Assembly: GCF_018130465.1 (NCBI RefSeq)
Contig: NZ_JAFCKJ010000001.1
Coordinates: 744,001-808,000 of the forward strand
Reading direction: 5' to 3'
DNA length: 64,000 bases
Origin: Bradyrhizobium canariense
Lineage (GTDB): Bacteria > Pseudomonadota > Alphaproteobacteria > Rhizobiales > Xanthobacteraceae
The notes under the pieces were generated by a model. That model had not been told where the DNA came from. It worked only from the letters and a program-made list of their open reading frames with translations, and ran no database searches. Position numbers and translations under genes: made by a program. Numbering within the stretch: the stretch's first letter is position 1; each line of letters opens with the position of its first letter. This document shows, one piece after another, positions 45,221 through 54,764 of the stretch.

Positions 45221-45967
45221 ATGGCCGGACATTCCCAATTCAAGAACATCATGCACCGCAAGGGGCGGCAGGATGCCCAGAAGTCGAAACTGTTCGGCAA
45301 GCTGGCGCGGGAAATCACCGTCGCGGCCAAGCTGGGGACGCCCGACCCCAACATGAACCCGCGCCTGCGCGCGGCCATCATCGCGGCGCGCCAGGAGAAC
45401 ATGCCGAAGGACAATATCGAGCGCGCCGTCAAGAAGGCGCTCGGCAATGAGAGCGAGAACTATGACGAGATCCGCTACGAGGGCTATGGCCCCGGCGGCG
45501 TTGCCGTCATCGTCGAGGCGCTGACCGACAATCGCAATCGCGCGGCTTCCGACATCCGCTCCTTCTTCACCAAATCCGGCGGCAATCTCGGCGAAACCGG
45601 CTCGGTCTCCTTCATGTTCGACCGCACCGGCATCATCGAATACGACCGCAGCGTCGCCTCCGACGATGCGGTGCTGGATGCCGCGATCGAGGCCGGCGCC
45701 GACGACGTGGTCTCGAGCGAAGGCGGCCACGAGATCTATGCCTCGACCGAAGGCTATCGCGACGTTGCCAAGGCGCTGGAAGCCAAGTTCGGCGAGCCGC
45801 GCAAGGCCGCGCTGATCTGGAAGCCGCAGAACACGGTCGCGGTCGACGACGAGACCGGCGAGAAGCTCTTGAAGCTGATGGACCTGCTCAACGAGCACGA
45901 CGACGTCCAGCACGTCTACGCCAATTTCGAGGTGTCGGACGCGTTGCTGGCGAAGATGGGCGGGTGA
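45221..45967 (+). CDS. yebC: YebC/PmpR family DNA-binding regulator
   Basis: This 248-residue protein is a textbook member: [20 protein letters not shown] at the start, [38 protein letters not shown] and a D/E-rich third domain ([16 protein letters not shown]). The family includes transcription factors and TACO1-like translation aids. It lies just before ruvC, as in many proteobacteria, which supports the call. A family A repeat follows its stop. Confidence 0.96.
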   Translation: MAGHSQFKNIMHRKGRQDAQKSKLFGKLAREITVAAKLGTPDPNMNPRLRAAIIAARQENMPKDNIERAVKKALGNESENYDEIRYEGYGPGGVAVIVEALTDNRNRAASDIRSFFTKSGGNLGETGSVSFMFDRTGIIEYDRSVASDDAVLDAAIEAGADDVVSSEGGHEIYASTEGYRDVAKALEAKFGEPRKAALIWKPQNTVAVDDETGEKLLKLMDLLNEHDDVQHVYANFEVSDALLAKMGG

Positions 45968-45972
45968 CACCG

Positions 45973-46110
45973 CTCTCGTGTCCCGGAAGCGCTGCAGCGT
46001 GAAACGCTGCTGCGCAGAGCCGGGACCCATCGTTCTCCAAACGCCGGCGGCTAAATGGGCCCCGGTTCTGCGCCGCATCACTTCGTGCTGCGTCGCGCCC
46101 GGGGCACGAG
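45973..46110. repeat. Palindromic intergenic repeat, family A copy 3
   Basis: CTCTCGTGTCCCGGAAGCGC and GCGCCCGGGGCACGAG are facing arms. Inside are GAGCCGGGACCCAT and ATGGGCCCCGGTTCTG. Alignment with 4470-4610 and 28564-28700 is clear. It sits between yebC and ruvC. Confidence 0.85.
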
Positions 46111-46180
46111 ACCGCCTTTCCCCTGTTACTTTCGTTCTGTTTCTGTTTCCCCCGCGGCAGCCAGCCGCTATCACTGGCCC

Positions 46181-46708
46181 ATGACGACGCTCCCGATTCG
46201 TGGCCCCGTTCGCATCATCGGCATCGACCCTGGCCTGCGCCGCACCGGTTGGGGCGTGATCGAGGCCGAGGGCAACCGCCTGATCTACGTCGCCTGTGGC
46301 TCGGTGGAGCCGCCGGACGATTTGCCGCTAGCGAGCCGGCTGCTCGCGATCCATGAGGGGCTCGCCGCCGTCCTGTCCGGTCACAAGCCGATGGAAGCCG
46401 CGGTCGAACAGACTTTCGTCAACAAGGACGGCGTCGCAACTCTGAAGCTCGGTCAGGCCCGCGGCGTCGCCATGCTCGCGCCCGCGATGTTCGGCATCAG
46501 CGTTGCCGAATACGCGCCGAACCAGGTGAAAAAGACGGTGGTCGGCGCCGGCCACGCCGACAAGCACCAGATCGCGATGATGCTCAAGATTTTGCTGCCC
46601 AAGGCCGATCCGCCGTCCGCGGACGCCGCCGACGCGCTCGCCATCGCCATCACCCACGCCCATCATCGCCAGGGCGCGGCGCTGCGGCTGAAGGTGGCGG
46701 GGTTATGA
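46181..46708 (+). CDS. ruvC: Holliday junction resolvase RuvC
   Basis: This 175-residue dimeric nuclease cuts Holliday junctions. Catalytic acidic residues are in [14 protein letters not shown] (Asp), [11 protein letters not shown] (Glu) and [16 protein letters not shown] (two Asp). ATG 46181 gives a normal start; longer frames run into the repeat. Its stop overlaps the ruvA start (ATGA). The ruvC-ruvA-orf-ruvB order suggests one transcript, likely DNA-damage related, though no LexA box (GTTC-N7-GTTC) was seen. Confidence 0.97.
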   Translation: MTTLPIRGPVRIIGIDPGLRRTGWGVIEAEGNRLIYVACGSVEPPDDLPLASRLLAIHEGLAAVLSGHKPMEAAVEQTFVNKDGVATLKLGQARGVAMLAPAMFGISVAEYAPNQVKKTVVGAGHADKHQIAMMLKILLPKADPPSADAADALAIAITHAHHRQGAALRLKVAGL

Positions 46709-47322
46709 TTGGCAAGCTCAAGGGCCTGATCGATTCCTACGGTGAGGATTTCGTCATCCTCGACGTCGGCGGTGTCGGTTATCAGGTGCATTGCTCGACG
46801 CGCACGCTGCAGCATCTGCCCTCGCCGGGCGAGGCCGCCGTGCTGTCGATCGAGACCTATGTCCGCGAGGATCAGATCAAGCTGTTCGGCTTCCGCAGCG
46901 ACCAGGAGCGCGAATGGTTTCGCCTGCTCCAGACCGTGCAGGGCGTCGGCGCCAAGGTCGCGCTCGCCGTGCTCGGCACGCTGCAGCCTTCCGACCTCGC
47001 CAACGCGATCGCATTGCGCGACAAGGCCGCGGTGGCGCGCACGCCCGGTGTCGGCCCCAAGGTCGCCGAGCGCATCGTCACCGAGTTGAAGGACAAGGCG
47101 CCGGCCTTCGCCAATGTCGATCCGGCGGTCGTGCACCTCGCTGGCGCCGTCGACGACCAGCGCGCGCCGCGGCCCGTGGCGGACGCGATCTCCGCGCTGG
47201 TCAATCTCGGCTACGGCCAGCCGCAGGCGGCCGCGGCCATCGCATCGGCATCGCGCAGCGCAGGCGAGAGCGCCGAGACCGCGCAGCTCATCCGGTTAGG
47301 CCTGAAGGAGCTGTCGAAGTGA
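46705..47322 (+). CDS. ruvA: Holliday junction branch migration protein RuvA
   Basis: This 205-residue tetrameric protein holds the four-way junction. Domain I is [21 protein letters not shown] helix-hairpin-helix pair ([38 protein letters not shown]) is in the middle. A short C-terminal domain III ([20 protein letters not shown]) contacts RuvB. It is coupled at both ends: ATGA with ruvC and GTGA with the next gene. Confidence 0.97.
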   Translation: MIGKLKGLIDSYGEDFVILDVGGVGYQVHCSTRTLQHLPSPGEAAVLSIETYVREDQIKLFGFRSDQEREWFRLLQTVQGVGAKVALAVLGTLQPSDLANAIALRDKAAVARTPGVGPKVAERIVTELKDKAPAFANVDPAVVHLAGAVDDQRAPRPVADAISALVNLGYGQPQAAAAIASASRSAGESAETAQLIRLGLKELSK

Positions 47323-47849
47323 GTGCGGCCCGCGCCAATCCCGTCGCCGTTCTTTTTCGTCGCCTTTCGCGCGTAGCCGGTATCGTCGTGATTTTCTCCG
47401 TTGTGGGGCCGCTGACGATCGCCGCGCTGATTTCGGTGACGGTGACGGCGCTCGGTGCCGCTGTGCTGCAGATGTTTCTTGCGCTCCTCGAGCTGGAGGC
47501 GCTGCGCGCCCTGATTTCGATCGCGATCGTGGTGCTGGCCATCGCCACGGTTCTCGCCTCGTTCCTTCCTGCAGTCGCCGCCGGCTTGATATTCGCGCTG
47601 GCCGCGGTCTACGCCGACCTCAACATGATCTGGATGGCGTGGCTCGCCGCGGCCGTGGCCGCCGCCGGCTTCGTCGCAATTGGCATGTTCGTTGTGCCCG
47701 CCGAAACCTCCGCGGTGATCTTGCCGAGTGTCGGTTCCGGACCTGAGGCGCTGAAGCTTTCAGCCATGCTCGCCATCGTCGCCGTCGTCCCGGCCAGCCT
47801 GTGCTGGTGGCTCGCGAAACCGCTGCACCGTGTTATCCTGCCCGCATGA
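47319..47849 (+). CDS. Four-helix integral membrane protein between ruvA and ruvB
   Basis: This 176-residue protein starts with GTG inside the ruvA stop (GTGA) and its own stop overlaps ruvB (ATGA). The sequence is mostly hydrophobic, with four to five membrane helices ([80 protein letters not shown]). I recognise no catalytic motif. Tight coupling to ruvA and ruvB means it is made with the junction-processing proteins. A link to DNA repair cannot be read from sequence. Confidence 0.88.
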   Translation: MSAARANPVAVLFRRLSRVAGIVVIFSVVGPLTIAALISVTVTALGAAVLQMFLALLELEALRALISIAIVVLAIATVLASFLPAVAAGLIFALAAVYADLNMIWMAWLAAAVAAAGFVAIGMFVVPAETSAVILPSVGSGPEALKLSAMLAIVAVVPASLCWWLAKPLHRVILPA

Positions 47850-48898
47850 GTACTCCTCCCCGCATGGTCACGCCCGAGCGCCGCAGCGATGATGTCGGCG
47901 ACACTGCGCTGCGCCCGCAATCGCTGTCCGACTTCGTCGGCCAGCAGCAGGCGCGCAAGAACCTCTCGATCTTCATCGAGGCGGCGCGCAAGCGCGGCGA
48001 GGCGCTGGATCACGTGCTGTTCGTCGGCCCGCCCGGCCTCGGCAAGACCACGCTGGCGCAGATCGTGGCCAAGGAGCTCGGCGTCGGCTTTCGCGCCACA
48101 TCGGGTCCAGTGATCGCCAAGGCCGGCGATCTCGCCGCGCTGCTCACCAATCTCGAAGAGCGTGACGTGCTGTTCATCGACGAGATCCATCGCCTCAGCC
48201 CGGCGGTGGAAGAGGTGCTCTATCCCGCGATGGAGGATTTTCAGCTCGACCTCATCATCGGCGAGGGCCCGGCGGCGCGTTCGGTCAAGATCGAGCTGTC
48301 GAAATTCACCCTCGTCGGCGCCACCACGCGCGCCGGCCTGCTCACCAATCCCTTGCGCGACCGCTTCGGCATTCCGATCCGGCTCAACTTCTACACCATC
48401 GAGGAGCTGGAAAGCATCGTCACCCGCGGCGCGCGCGTGCTCAATATCGGCATGAGCGCGGACGGCGCCAACGAGATCGCGCGGCGCGCCCGCGGCACGC
48501 CACGTATCGCAGGCCGGCTGTTGCGCCGCGTGCGCGATTTCGCCTCGGCGGCCGATGCCGACAAGATCGATCGAGGGATCGCCGACCACGCGCTGAGCGC
48601 GCTCGAGGTCGACGCCGCCGGCCTCGACGCGATGGACCGCCGCTACCTCACGACCATCGCGCAGAACTATGGCGGCGGCCCGGTCGGCGTCGAGACGATG
48701 GCCGCCGCTCTGTCCGAGCCGCGCGATGCGATCGAAGACATCATCGAGCCCTATCTGATCCAGTGCGGTTATCTGCAGCGCACCCCGCGCGGCCGCCTGC
48801 TCACCTCGCACGCCTTCCGCCATCTCGGCATCAGCGAGCCGACGCGCGATGCGGCGGCACAGTTCGGCCTGTTCGGCACCGACGAGAGCGACGACTGA
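47846..48898 (+). CDS. ruvB: Holliday junction DNA helicase RuvB
   Basis: This 350-residue AAA+ motor has Walker [12 protein letters not shown], Walker [11 protein letters not shown], a sensor 1 region ([20 protein letters not shown]) and a winged helix at the end ([20 protein letters not shown]). ATG 47846 overlaps the previous stop. It drives branch migration with RuvA and feeds RuvC. Fully normal length and motifs. Confidence 0.98.
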   Translation: MSTPPRMVTPERRSDDVGDTALRPQSLSDFVGQQQARKNLSIFIEAARKRGEALDHVLFVGPPGLGKTTLAQIVAKELGVGFRATSGPVIAKAGDLAALLTNLEERDVLFIDEIHRLSPAVEEVLYPAMEDFQLDLIIGEGPAARSVKIELSKFTLVGATTRAGLLTNPLRDRFGIPIRLNFYTIEELESIVTRGARVLNIGMSADGANEIARRARGTPRIAGRLLRRVRDFASAADADKIDRGIADHALSALEVDAAGLDAMDRRYLTTIAQNYGGGPVGVETMAAALSEPRDAIEDIIEPYLIQCGYLQRTPRGRLLTSHAFRHLGISEPTRDAAAQFGLFGTDESDD

Positions 48899-49027
48899 TC
48901 TGCGCAAGTGCAGAGTGCTCGGGCCGTCATGAATTTCCGGTCATCTCGTGCAGAGGGTCTGCACAAACGCACCCCATTTCCGCTCCAATCGGATCGCATC
49001 AGGAAGCTGTATCACGATCGGGCTTCC

Positions 49028-49945
49028 ATGATCACGCGCCGTCATCTCATCCGTTCCATCGGCGGCCTCTCCGCTCTCGCCGTCTCGACCGCCGCCTACG
49101 GCGTCGGCGTCGAGCCGGTGCTGCGGCTTCGGGTCACCCGCTATCACCCGACCCCACGGCAATGGCCGGCGGATTTTCCGCTGAAGATCGCCGTGATCGC
49201 CGACATCCATGCCTGCGATCCCTGGATGTCGCTGGAGCGGATCGAGGCCATCGTCGATCGCACCAACGCGCTGAATGCGGATATCATCGTGCTGCTCGGC
49301 GACTACGTCGCCGGTCTGCACCAGGTCACGCGCATCATTCCGGCGAACGAGTGGGCCAAGGTGCTGGCCGGCCTGAAAGCGCCGCTCGGCGTTCACGCCG
49401 TCATGGGCAATCATGACTATTGGGTGGATCGGGCCGTGCAGCAGGCAGGCCACGGACCGACGGTCGCGCATCGCGCGCTGGAGACGGCCGGCATTCCCGT
49501 CTACGAGAACGACGTCGTGCGGCTCACCAAGGACGGCCGCGCGTTCTGGCTCGCCGGCCTCGGCGATCAACTCGCCTTTCTGCCGGCGCGACGCTTCCGG
49601 AGCACGGGGCGCTTCGGCGCCGACGATCTCAACGCGACGCTTGCCAAGGTCACCGACGACGCGCCGGTGATCCTGCTCGCGCATGAGCCCAACATCGCGC
49701 CGCGCGTGCCCGCCCGCGTCGCGCTGCAACTATCCGGCCATACCCATGGCGGCCAGGTCCGCCTGCTCGGCTGGTCGCCGGCGGTTCCGCGGCAGCATGG
49801 CCTGCGGCTCGCCTACGGCCATGTCCGGCTGAAATGCGATGTCATCATCTCCGGCGGCCTCGGTTGCAGCCTCATGCCGATCCGCGTCGGCGTGCCGCCT
49901 GAGATCGTCGAGGTGACGCTGGGCCGAGGGCCGGCGGTGGCGTAG
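49028..49945 (+). CDS. Tat-exported metallophosphoesterase
   Basis: This 305-residue protein of the YkuE-like calcineurin family has a Tat-like signal (MITRRHLIRSIGGLSALAVS). Metal motifs are VIADIHACD, VLLGDY, VMGNHDYW and GHTHGGQ. Related proteins act on phospholipid headgroups or pyrophosphates outside the membrane. ATG 49028 puts the signal peptide at the start; earlier ATG codons do not. It follows ruvB by 129 bases and may form a separate transcript. Substrate unknown. Confidence 0.92.
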   Translation: MITRRHLIRSIGGLSALAVSTAAYGVGVEPVLRLRVTRYHPTPRQWPADFPLKIAVIADIHACDPWMSLERIEAIVDRTNALNADIIVLLGDYVAGLHQVTRIIPANEWAKVLAGLKAPLGVHAVMGNHDYWVDRAVQQAGHGPTVAHRALETAGIPVYENDVVRLTKDGRAFWLAGLGDQLAFLPARRFRSTGRFGADDLNATLAKVTDDAPVILLAHEPNIAPRVPARVALQLSGHTHGGQVRLLGWSPAVPRQHGLRLAYGHVRLKCDVIISGGLGCSLMPIRVGVPPEIVEVTLGRGPAVA

Positions 49946-50013
49946 TCCGGCTTGCGCGGTCGGCCATTTTTGCGCAAAACGGGCCTCTATCTAAAAGAGA
50001 AGAGGCTCGCGAC

Positions 50014-50463
50014 GTGACAGCTCATCTCGATGGCGAGATCCGCGATGGCCGCCACCACATGCAGGTCCGCGTCTACTACGAGGACACGGATTTTTCCGGC
50101 ATCGTCTATCACGCCAATTATCTGCGCTTCATGGAGCGCGGACGGACCAATCATCTGCGGCTGATGGGCGCCGAGCAGCAGGCGCTGTTCGATCAGGCCG
50201 AGACGGAAGACGCGAGCTTCGCCTTCGTGGTGCGCTCGATGCATCTGGATTTCCTCAAGCCTGCCCGGATGGACGACGTGCTCGACGTCGTGACCTGGCC
50301 GGTCGCGGTGAAGGGCGCCTCCATCATGCTGGCGCAGGAGGTGCGGCGCGGCGAAGACGTGCTGGTGAAAGCCGAGGTGCGCGTCGCCTTCATCAGCGGC
50401 GGCCGTGCGCAGCCGATCCCGAAATCGATCCGCGCCATGATGAAGGCTGATCTGATTTCGTGA
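50014..50463 (+). CDS. ybgC: YbgC family acyl-CoA thioesterase
   Basis: This 149-residue hotdog-fold thioesterase has the active-site aspartate in YYEDTDFSGIVYHANYLRFM, the YbgC signature. It has a GTG start at 50014. YbgC usually heads the tolQRAB-pal cluster after ruvABC. Here a DUF1348 gene follows instead and no tol genes occur in the window. It may act on short acyl-CoA or acyl-ACP in phospholipid metabolism, as shown for E. coli YbgC. Confidence 0.94.
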   Translation: MTAHLDGEIRDGRHHMQVRVYYEDTDFSGIVYHANYLRFMERGRTNHLRLMGAEQQALFDQAETEDASFAFVVRSMHLDFLKPARMDDVLDVVTWPVAVKGASIMLAQEVRRGEDVLVKAEVRVAFISGGRAQPIPKSIRAMMKADLIS

Positions 50464-50540
50464 TCGGGCGATAGCGGACGGCCTCTCGACTCCGCCGCAT
50501 GCGGCGATAGATTGCGCTTCCGTCAACCGATGAGGCCATC

Positions 50541-51008
50541 ATGTCGCGCCCGCCGCTTCCGCCCTTCACCCGTGAGACCGCAGCGCAAAAGGCCCGCATG
50601 GCCGAGGACGCCTGGAATTCGCGCGACCCGGTGCGCGTCTCGCTCGCCTATACCGAGGACAGCCGCTGGCGCAATCGCTCCGAGGTTTTTCAGGGTCGCG
50701 AAGCCATCGTCGCGTTTCTCACCCGCAAATGGGAGAAGGAGCACGACTACCGCCTGATCAAGGACCTCTGGGCCTTCGACGGCAACCGCATCGCCGTGCG
50801 CTTCCAGTACGAATGGCACGATGCGGGCGGCCAGTGGCACCGCTCCTACGGCAACGAACAGTGGGAGTTCGACGAGCACGGCCTGATGCGGCGCCGCGAG
50901 GCCTCGATCAACGACATCATGATTGCGGAGAAGGATCGGCGGTTTCACTGGCCGGCGCCGGGGCCAAGGCCGGCCGACGTGCCGGGGCTGGGGACGGACC
51001 CTTTCTGA
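50541..51008 (+). CDS. DUF1348 (NTF2-like) protein
   Basis: These 155 residues are very rich in Trp, Arg and charged residues. Conserved stretches are [60 protein letters not shown] and [10 protein letters not shown]. This is the NTF2-like/SnoaL fold family DUF1348. No catalytic role is established to my knowledge. It lies after ybgC with about 80 bases between, and a palindromic repeat follows. Confidence 0.93.
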   Translation: MSRPPLPPFTRETAAQKARMAEDAWNSRDPVRVSLAYTEDSRWRNRSEVFQGREAIVAFLTRKWEKEHDYRLIKDLWAFDGNRIAVRFQYEWHDAGGQWHRSYGNEQWEFDEHGLMRRREASINDIMIAEKDRRFHWPAPGPRPADVPGLGTDPF

Positions 51009-51026
51009 GCCGAGAAACAACTGTCT

Positions 51027-51139
51027 CCCCTCATGGTGAGGAGCCGCGAAGCGGCGTCTCGAACCATGCAGGCTCCGCTGCTGCATCCGGGCCTCGATCC
51101 TTCGGGACGCGCGCAAGCGCGCTCCTTCAGGATGAGGGG
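51027..51139. repeat. Palindromic intergenic repeat, family C copy 3
   Basis: CCCCTCATGGTGAGGAGCCG and GGCGTCTCGAACCATG form one hairpin, and GATCCTTCGGGACGCGC with GCGCTCCTTCAGGATGAGGG forms another. The right end carries the stop codon (TCA 51127-51129) and last residues of the amidotransferase gene, showing that the element has entered the coding end. Confidence 0.85.
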
Positions 51140-51846
51140 ATGGGTCTGCGCGCCAGAAACCGCGTGATCGCTCCACCGAGCTTGGCGCTGTCCAGCGGTT
51201 GCGCGAGAGAATCCCGCGCTGTCGCGACGACATCCTCCGGCGCCTTGCCGTCGCGCAGCTCGCAGCACACTTGCGCAAACTCCACGTCGAACTCCGGATG
51301 CGGCTGCACGGTGAGCGTCGCACCGTTGGCGTAGAGCAGGCCGGCATGCGGCGTGAAGTCGGACGAGAGGATCGTCAGCGCGTCGTTCGGCGCTTCGACC
51401 ACCTGGTCCTGATGCGAGCAGGCGATGGCGACCGCTTCGCCGTCTACGACGCCGTTGTCCGGCAGCACCTGATAGACGTGCCGGCCGATGCCCCAGCCCT
51501 TCTCCGACTTGCGCACGGTGCCGCCGAGCGCCTGCGCGATCAACTGATGACCGAAGCAGATGCCGACCATCGGTGTCCTGTTGGCGTAGGCCGTGCGCAC
51601 GAAATCTTCCAGCGGCGCAATCCAGTCGAGCCCGTCATACACGCCGGCGGCCGCGCCGGTGATCAGCACGGCCTCCAGCTTGCTCGGATCGGGAAGCGGA
51701 TCGCCATTCGGGATGCTGACCACGTCGACCGTGGCTGCCGGGTCTTCGGTGCGAACCATGCGCTCGAACATGTCCGGGAACGAACCGTGGCGCTCGCGAT
51801 ATTTTTGTGGGACCTGCCCGGTCTCGATGATGGTGATGCGTGCCAT
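51127..51846 (-). CDS. Type 1 glutamine amidotransferase (GATase1) protein
   Basis: This 239-residue stand-alone class I glutaminase domain has the nucleophile Cys in MVGICFGHQLIAQALGG and the His/Glu pair in TVQPHPEFDVE. The synthetase half of GMP synthase is absent. Such proteins act in polyamine or nucleotide-like breakdown (gamma-glutamyl hydrolase or amide transfer). It starts at ATG 51846 in minus direction just downstream of the LysR gene, with 23 bases between, so the two may be co-transcribed. The last few residues are encoded by the repeat at 51027-51139. Confidence 0.88.
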   Translation of the reverse strand: MARITIIETGQVPQKYRERHGSFPDMFERMVRTEDPAATVDVVSIPNGDPLPDPSKLEAVLITGAAAGVYDGLDWIAPLEDFVRTAYANRTPMVGICFGHQLIAQALGGTVRKSEKGWGIGRHVYQVLPDNGVVDGEAVAIACSHQDQVVEAPNDALTILSSDFTPHAGLLYANGATLTVQPHPEFDVEFAQVCCELRDGKAPEDVVATARDSLAQPLDSAKLGGAITRFLARRPIPSS

Positions 51847-51869
51847 GTGCCCTCTGGTAAAGGTTAAGC

Positions 51870-52796
51870 TCAGTCGCTTCCTGCCCCATGTTGCTGGTGT
51901 GGCGCTGTGCGCTCCAGCAGCGCACTCTCTTTCCGGACCTCGTTGAGAAACGCCTTGGCGAGGCGCGACAGCGGCTCGGCTTCCGACCATAGCATATAGG
52001 CGACGGCGTGCGTCGTCGGCGCGAACGGCCGCACCACGAGGCCGGTCCCGCCGTTCTGCCGCGGCGAGAAGGGATCGACCACCGCGGCGCCGACGCCGGC
52101 GGCGGCGAGCACGCAGGCCGTGTTGCAGTAGCGCACCTCGACGGTCGGCCGGAACGGCGCGCCGGCGCGGGCAAAACTGTCACGCACGGCCTCACCAAGC
52201 CGCGTGCCGCGCTCGAGCCCGATGAAGGGCATGCCGGACAGGTCCGCGGCCGAGATCACCGGCCGGTCGGCGAGCGGGTGCTGCGGCGGCAGCACGCACA
52301 CCATCTCGCCGGTGTGCACCACCTCATGGGCGATGCCTGGATGATGTGTCAGCCCGAGCGCGAAGCCGAGCTCGGCGACGCGGTTGAGCACGCCTTCGAT
52401 GATGCCCTCATAGCGCCGCACGTCGAAGAACACCCGCGTCTCCGGACGGCGGCGCAGGAAAGCCGATAGAGCAGAGGGGATGATGCTGTAGGCCAGCGGC
52501 GGCGTGGCGACCAACGCGAGATGCCCGGAGCGGTTCTCGCGCAGATCGCGCACGCGATTCTCGAGCTTGGCGTGCAACGCGAAGATCGCATCGCTCTCCT
52601 TGTAGAGCGCCATCGCCTCCGTAGTCGGAAACAGCCGGTTGTTGACGCGTTCGAACAGCGCAAACCCCGCCTGCGCCTCCATCGTCTTCAGCGCATTGCT
52701 CACTGCAGGCTGCGACAGTGCCAGTTCGTCGGCGGCCGCAACCGTGGTGCGGTGGCGGATGACGGCGCGAAGGATCTCGAGCTGGCGCAGGTTCAT
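51870..52796 (-). CDS. LysR-type transcriptional regulator
   Basis: This 308-residue regulator has an N-terminal winged helix-turn-helix (MNLRQLEILRAVIRHRTTVA, LSQPAVSNALKTMEAQAG) and a C-terminal periplasmic-binding-like effector domain. It is divergent from the carbamoylase-like gene across a 151-base gap, the usual setting for autoregulation and control of the neighbour. The downstream glutamine amidotransferase may be its co-transcribed partner. Likely effectors are the cluster's substrates, which is inference. Confidence 0.93.
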   Translation of the reverse strand: MNLRQLEILRAVIRHRTTVAAADELALSQPAVSNALKTMEAQAGFALFERVNNRLFPTTEAMALYKESDAIFALHAKLENRVRDLRENRSGHLALVATPPLAYSIIPSALSAFLRRRPETRVFFDVRRYEGIIEGVLNRVAELGFALGLTHHPGIAHEVVHTGEMVCVLPPQHPLADRPVISAADLSGMPFIGLERGTRLGEAVRDSFARAGAPFRPTVEVRYCNTACVLAAAGVGAAVVDPFSPRQNGGTGLVVRPFAPTTHAVAYMLWSEAEPLSRLAKAFLNEVRKESALLERTAPHQQHGAGSD

Positions 52797-52947
52797 ATCA
52801 CTGCCGATTATACTCTGGGCCAAAACATCATAGCAGAATGAATTGATTTTGCAGCCCCGCTTCCGCGTAATGGCAGCGGATTTGCACGCCGCATCAAAGG
52901 GTTCATTCGCCCATTGAGGCAGCACTGCGCACAGATTGGAGGCAATC

Positions 52948-53904
52948 TTGGTTCGTGTCCTTCGCGCCGCCGCCGCACAGATGGGGCCGACGCAAAAAGC
53001 CGATACGCGTGAGCATACGCTCTCGCGGATGCTTGCGCTGCTGGAAGAGGCGGCCGGCCGCGGCGCCAGCCTCGTGGTGTTTCCCGAGCTCGCCTTCACG
53101 ACGTTCTTTCCGCGCTGGCTGCTCGAAGGCGATGCGCTCGACCATTATTTCGAACGCGGCATGCCGAACCCGCACGTCGCCGCCTTGTTCGACCGTGCGC
53201 GTGCGCTGCGCGTCGGCTTCTATGTCGGTTATGCCGAGCTGACGCCGGATGGACGCCGCTACAATTGCGCCGTCCTGGTCGATCGCGACGGCGAGCTGCT
53301 CGGCCGCTATCGCAAGGTGCACCTGCCGGGCTCGGTCGAGCCGCGTCCCGGTGCACGCTACCAGCAGCTCGAGAAGCGCTATTTCGAGTATGGCGACCTC
53401 GGCTTCCCCGCCTTCCGCGCCGGATCGGCTTGGGCGCACGCCATCATGGGCATGATGATCTGCAATGATCGCCGCTGGCCGGAATCCTGGCGCGTGCTCG
53501 GCCTGCAGGGCGTCGAGCTCGTTTGCATCGGCTACAATTCGGCGGCCTACGATCCCAATGGCGGCACGACGGAAGACGGGGCGCTCCGCACCTTCCATTC
53601 GATCCTGGTGACACAGGCCAACGCCTACATGAACGCGACCTGGGCGATCTCGGTGGCGAAGGCGGGCGAGGAAGACGGCTCCGGGCTGATCGGCGGCTCC
53701 TGCATCGTCGATCCCAATGGCCGCATCGTTGCGCAAGCGCAGACGCTGGCTGACGAGGTGATCGTCGCCGACATCGATCTCGACCTCTGCCGCCAGGGCA
53801 AGGACAAGATGTTCAATTTTGCCGCGCACCGGCGGCCGGAGCAATACAGGGTGATCACCGAACGTGCCGGCGTGATCGAACCCGCGGTTCTCGATGCAGA
53901 CTGA
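52948..53904 (+). CDS. N-carbamoyl-D-amino-acid hydrolase-like nitrilase
   Basis: This 318-residue nitrilase-superfamily enzyme has the triad Glu47 (VVFPELAFTTFFPRW), Lys123 (YRKVHLPG) and Cys172 (MMICNDRRWPE). The arrangement and the LEKRYFEYGDLGFPAF segment match D-N-carbamoylases. A half-amidase role is an alternative. The start is TTG 52948 with GGAGG (52938-52942) five bases before; the TTG at 52936 lacks a site. It leads the plus-strand cluster and is divergent from a LysR gene. It would release a D-amino acid, CO2 and NH3 from a ring-opened hydantoin. Confidence 0.88.
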   Translation: MVRVLRAAAAQMGPTQKADTREHTLSRMLALLEEAAGRGASLVVFPELAFTTFFPRWLLEGDALDHYFERGMPNPHVAALFDRARALRVGFYVGYAELTPDGRRYNCAVLVDRDGELLGRYRKVHLPGSVEPRPGARYQQLEKRYFEYGDLGFPAFRAGSAWAHAIMGMMICNDRRWPESWRVLGLQGVELVCIGYNSAAYDPNGGTTEDGALRTFHSILVTQANAYMNATWAISVAKAGEEDGSGLIGGSCIVDPNGRIVAQAQTLADEVIVADIDLDLCRQGKDKMFNFAAHRRPEQYRVITERAGVIEPAVLDAD

Positions 53905-53939
53905 CAGGACGTTCCAACAACGTTGGCAAAGGAGCTGAC

Positions 53940-54764
53940 ATGACACGCCTCTCGCATTTCCTCGGGTTCGCAGCGTTGGCTGCCGTCACGTCCGCGCAGG
54001 CGGCGGAGCTTCCGGCGGAGATCAAGCAAGCGGGCGCGTTGAAGCTCACGGTCAACTCCACTTACGCGCCGATGGAATACCGCGATCCCGCGACGAATGA
54101 GCTCGTCGGGCTCGATGTCGATCTGGCGAACGAGCTCGCCAAGCGTCTCGGCGTGAAGATCGTCTGGAGCGAGACGCCGTTCGCCGAATTGATCCCGTCG
54201 CTCCAGACCAGGCGCGCCGATTTCATCATCTCCGGCATCTCCGATCGCGCCTCGCGGCGCGAGACCGCGGATTTCGTCGATTATCTCGGGACCGGTCCGC
54301 AGTTCTTCGTGATGGCGGAGAGCGAAGCCAAGGCTGCGACCGATCTCTGCGGCAAGAAGGTCGGGACCACCCGCAGCACCAGCTTCCCGGTCGAGATCGA
54401 GAAGTGGAGCAAGCAGAATTGCGAGCCGGCCGGCAAGACGGCGATCCAGTACGTGCCGGGCGAGAACTCGATCGACGTTCGCAACCAGCTCAAGCAGGGC
54501 CGCATCGACGCCGCCGTACAGGGCAGCGAAACCTTGCCTTACGCGCAAACGCAGGAGCCCGGCAAATACCGCGTGATTGGCGAGCCCTTTGCCAAAGGAT
54601 ATCAGGGCATCATGTTCCGCAAGGACGATGTGGCGCTACGTGAGGTGGTGACCGAGAAGCTCACCGCCATGATCGCCGACGGCTCCTACAAGGTCGTCCT
54701 CGACAAATGGGGCCTCGGCGCCAACGCGGTCGCCCAGCCCATGCTGAACGCGGCGCCGCAATGA
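53940..54764 (+). CDS. Polar amino-acid ABC transporter, substrate-binding protein 1
   Basis: This 274-residue SBP_bac_3 protein has a signal peptide (MTRLSHFLGFAALAAVTSA) and the family pattern YAPMEYRDPATNELVGLDVD, then SDRASRRETADFVDYL and GRIDAAVQGSETLPY. It is a clear paralogue of the protein at 56394 (both share PATN.L.G.DVDL and FVDYL..GPQFFV). AAAGGAGCTGAC lies before ATG 53940. Its stop overlaps the permease start. Confidence 0.95.
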   Translation: MTRLSHFLGFAALAAVTSAQAAELPAEIKQAGALKLTVNSTYAPMEYRDPATNELVGLDVDLANELAKRLGVKIVWSETPFAELIPSLQTRRADFIISGISDRASRRETADFVDYLGTGPQFFVMAESEAKAATDLCGKKVGTTRSTSFPVEIEKWSKQNCEPAGKTAIQYVPGENSIDVRNQLKQGRIDAAVQGSETLPYAQTQEPGKYRVIGEPFAKGYQGIMFRKDDVALREVVTEKLTAMIADGSYKVVLDKWGLGANAVAQPMLNAAPQ

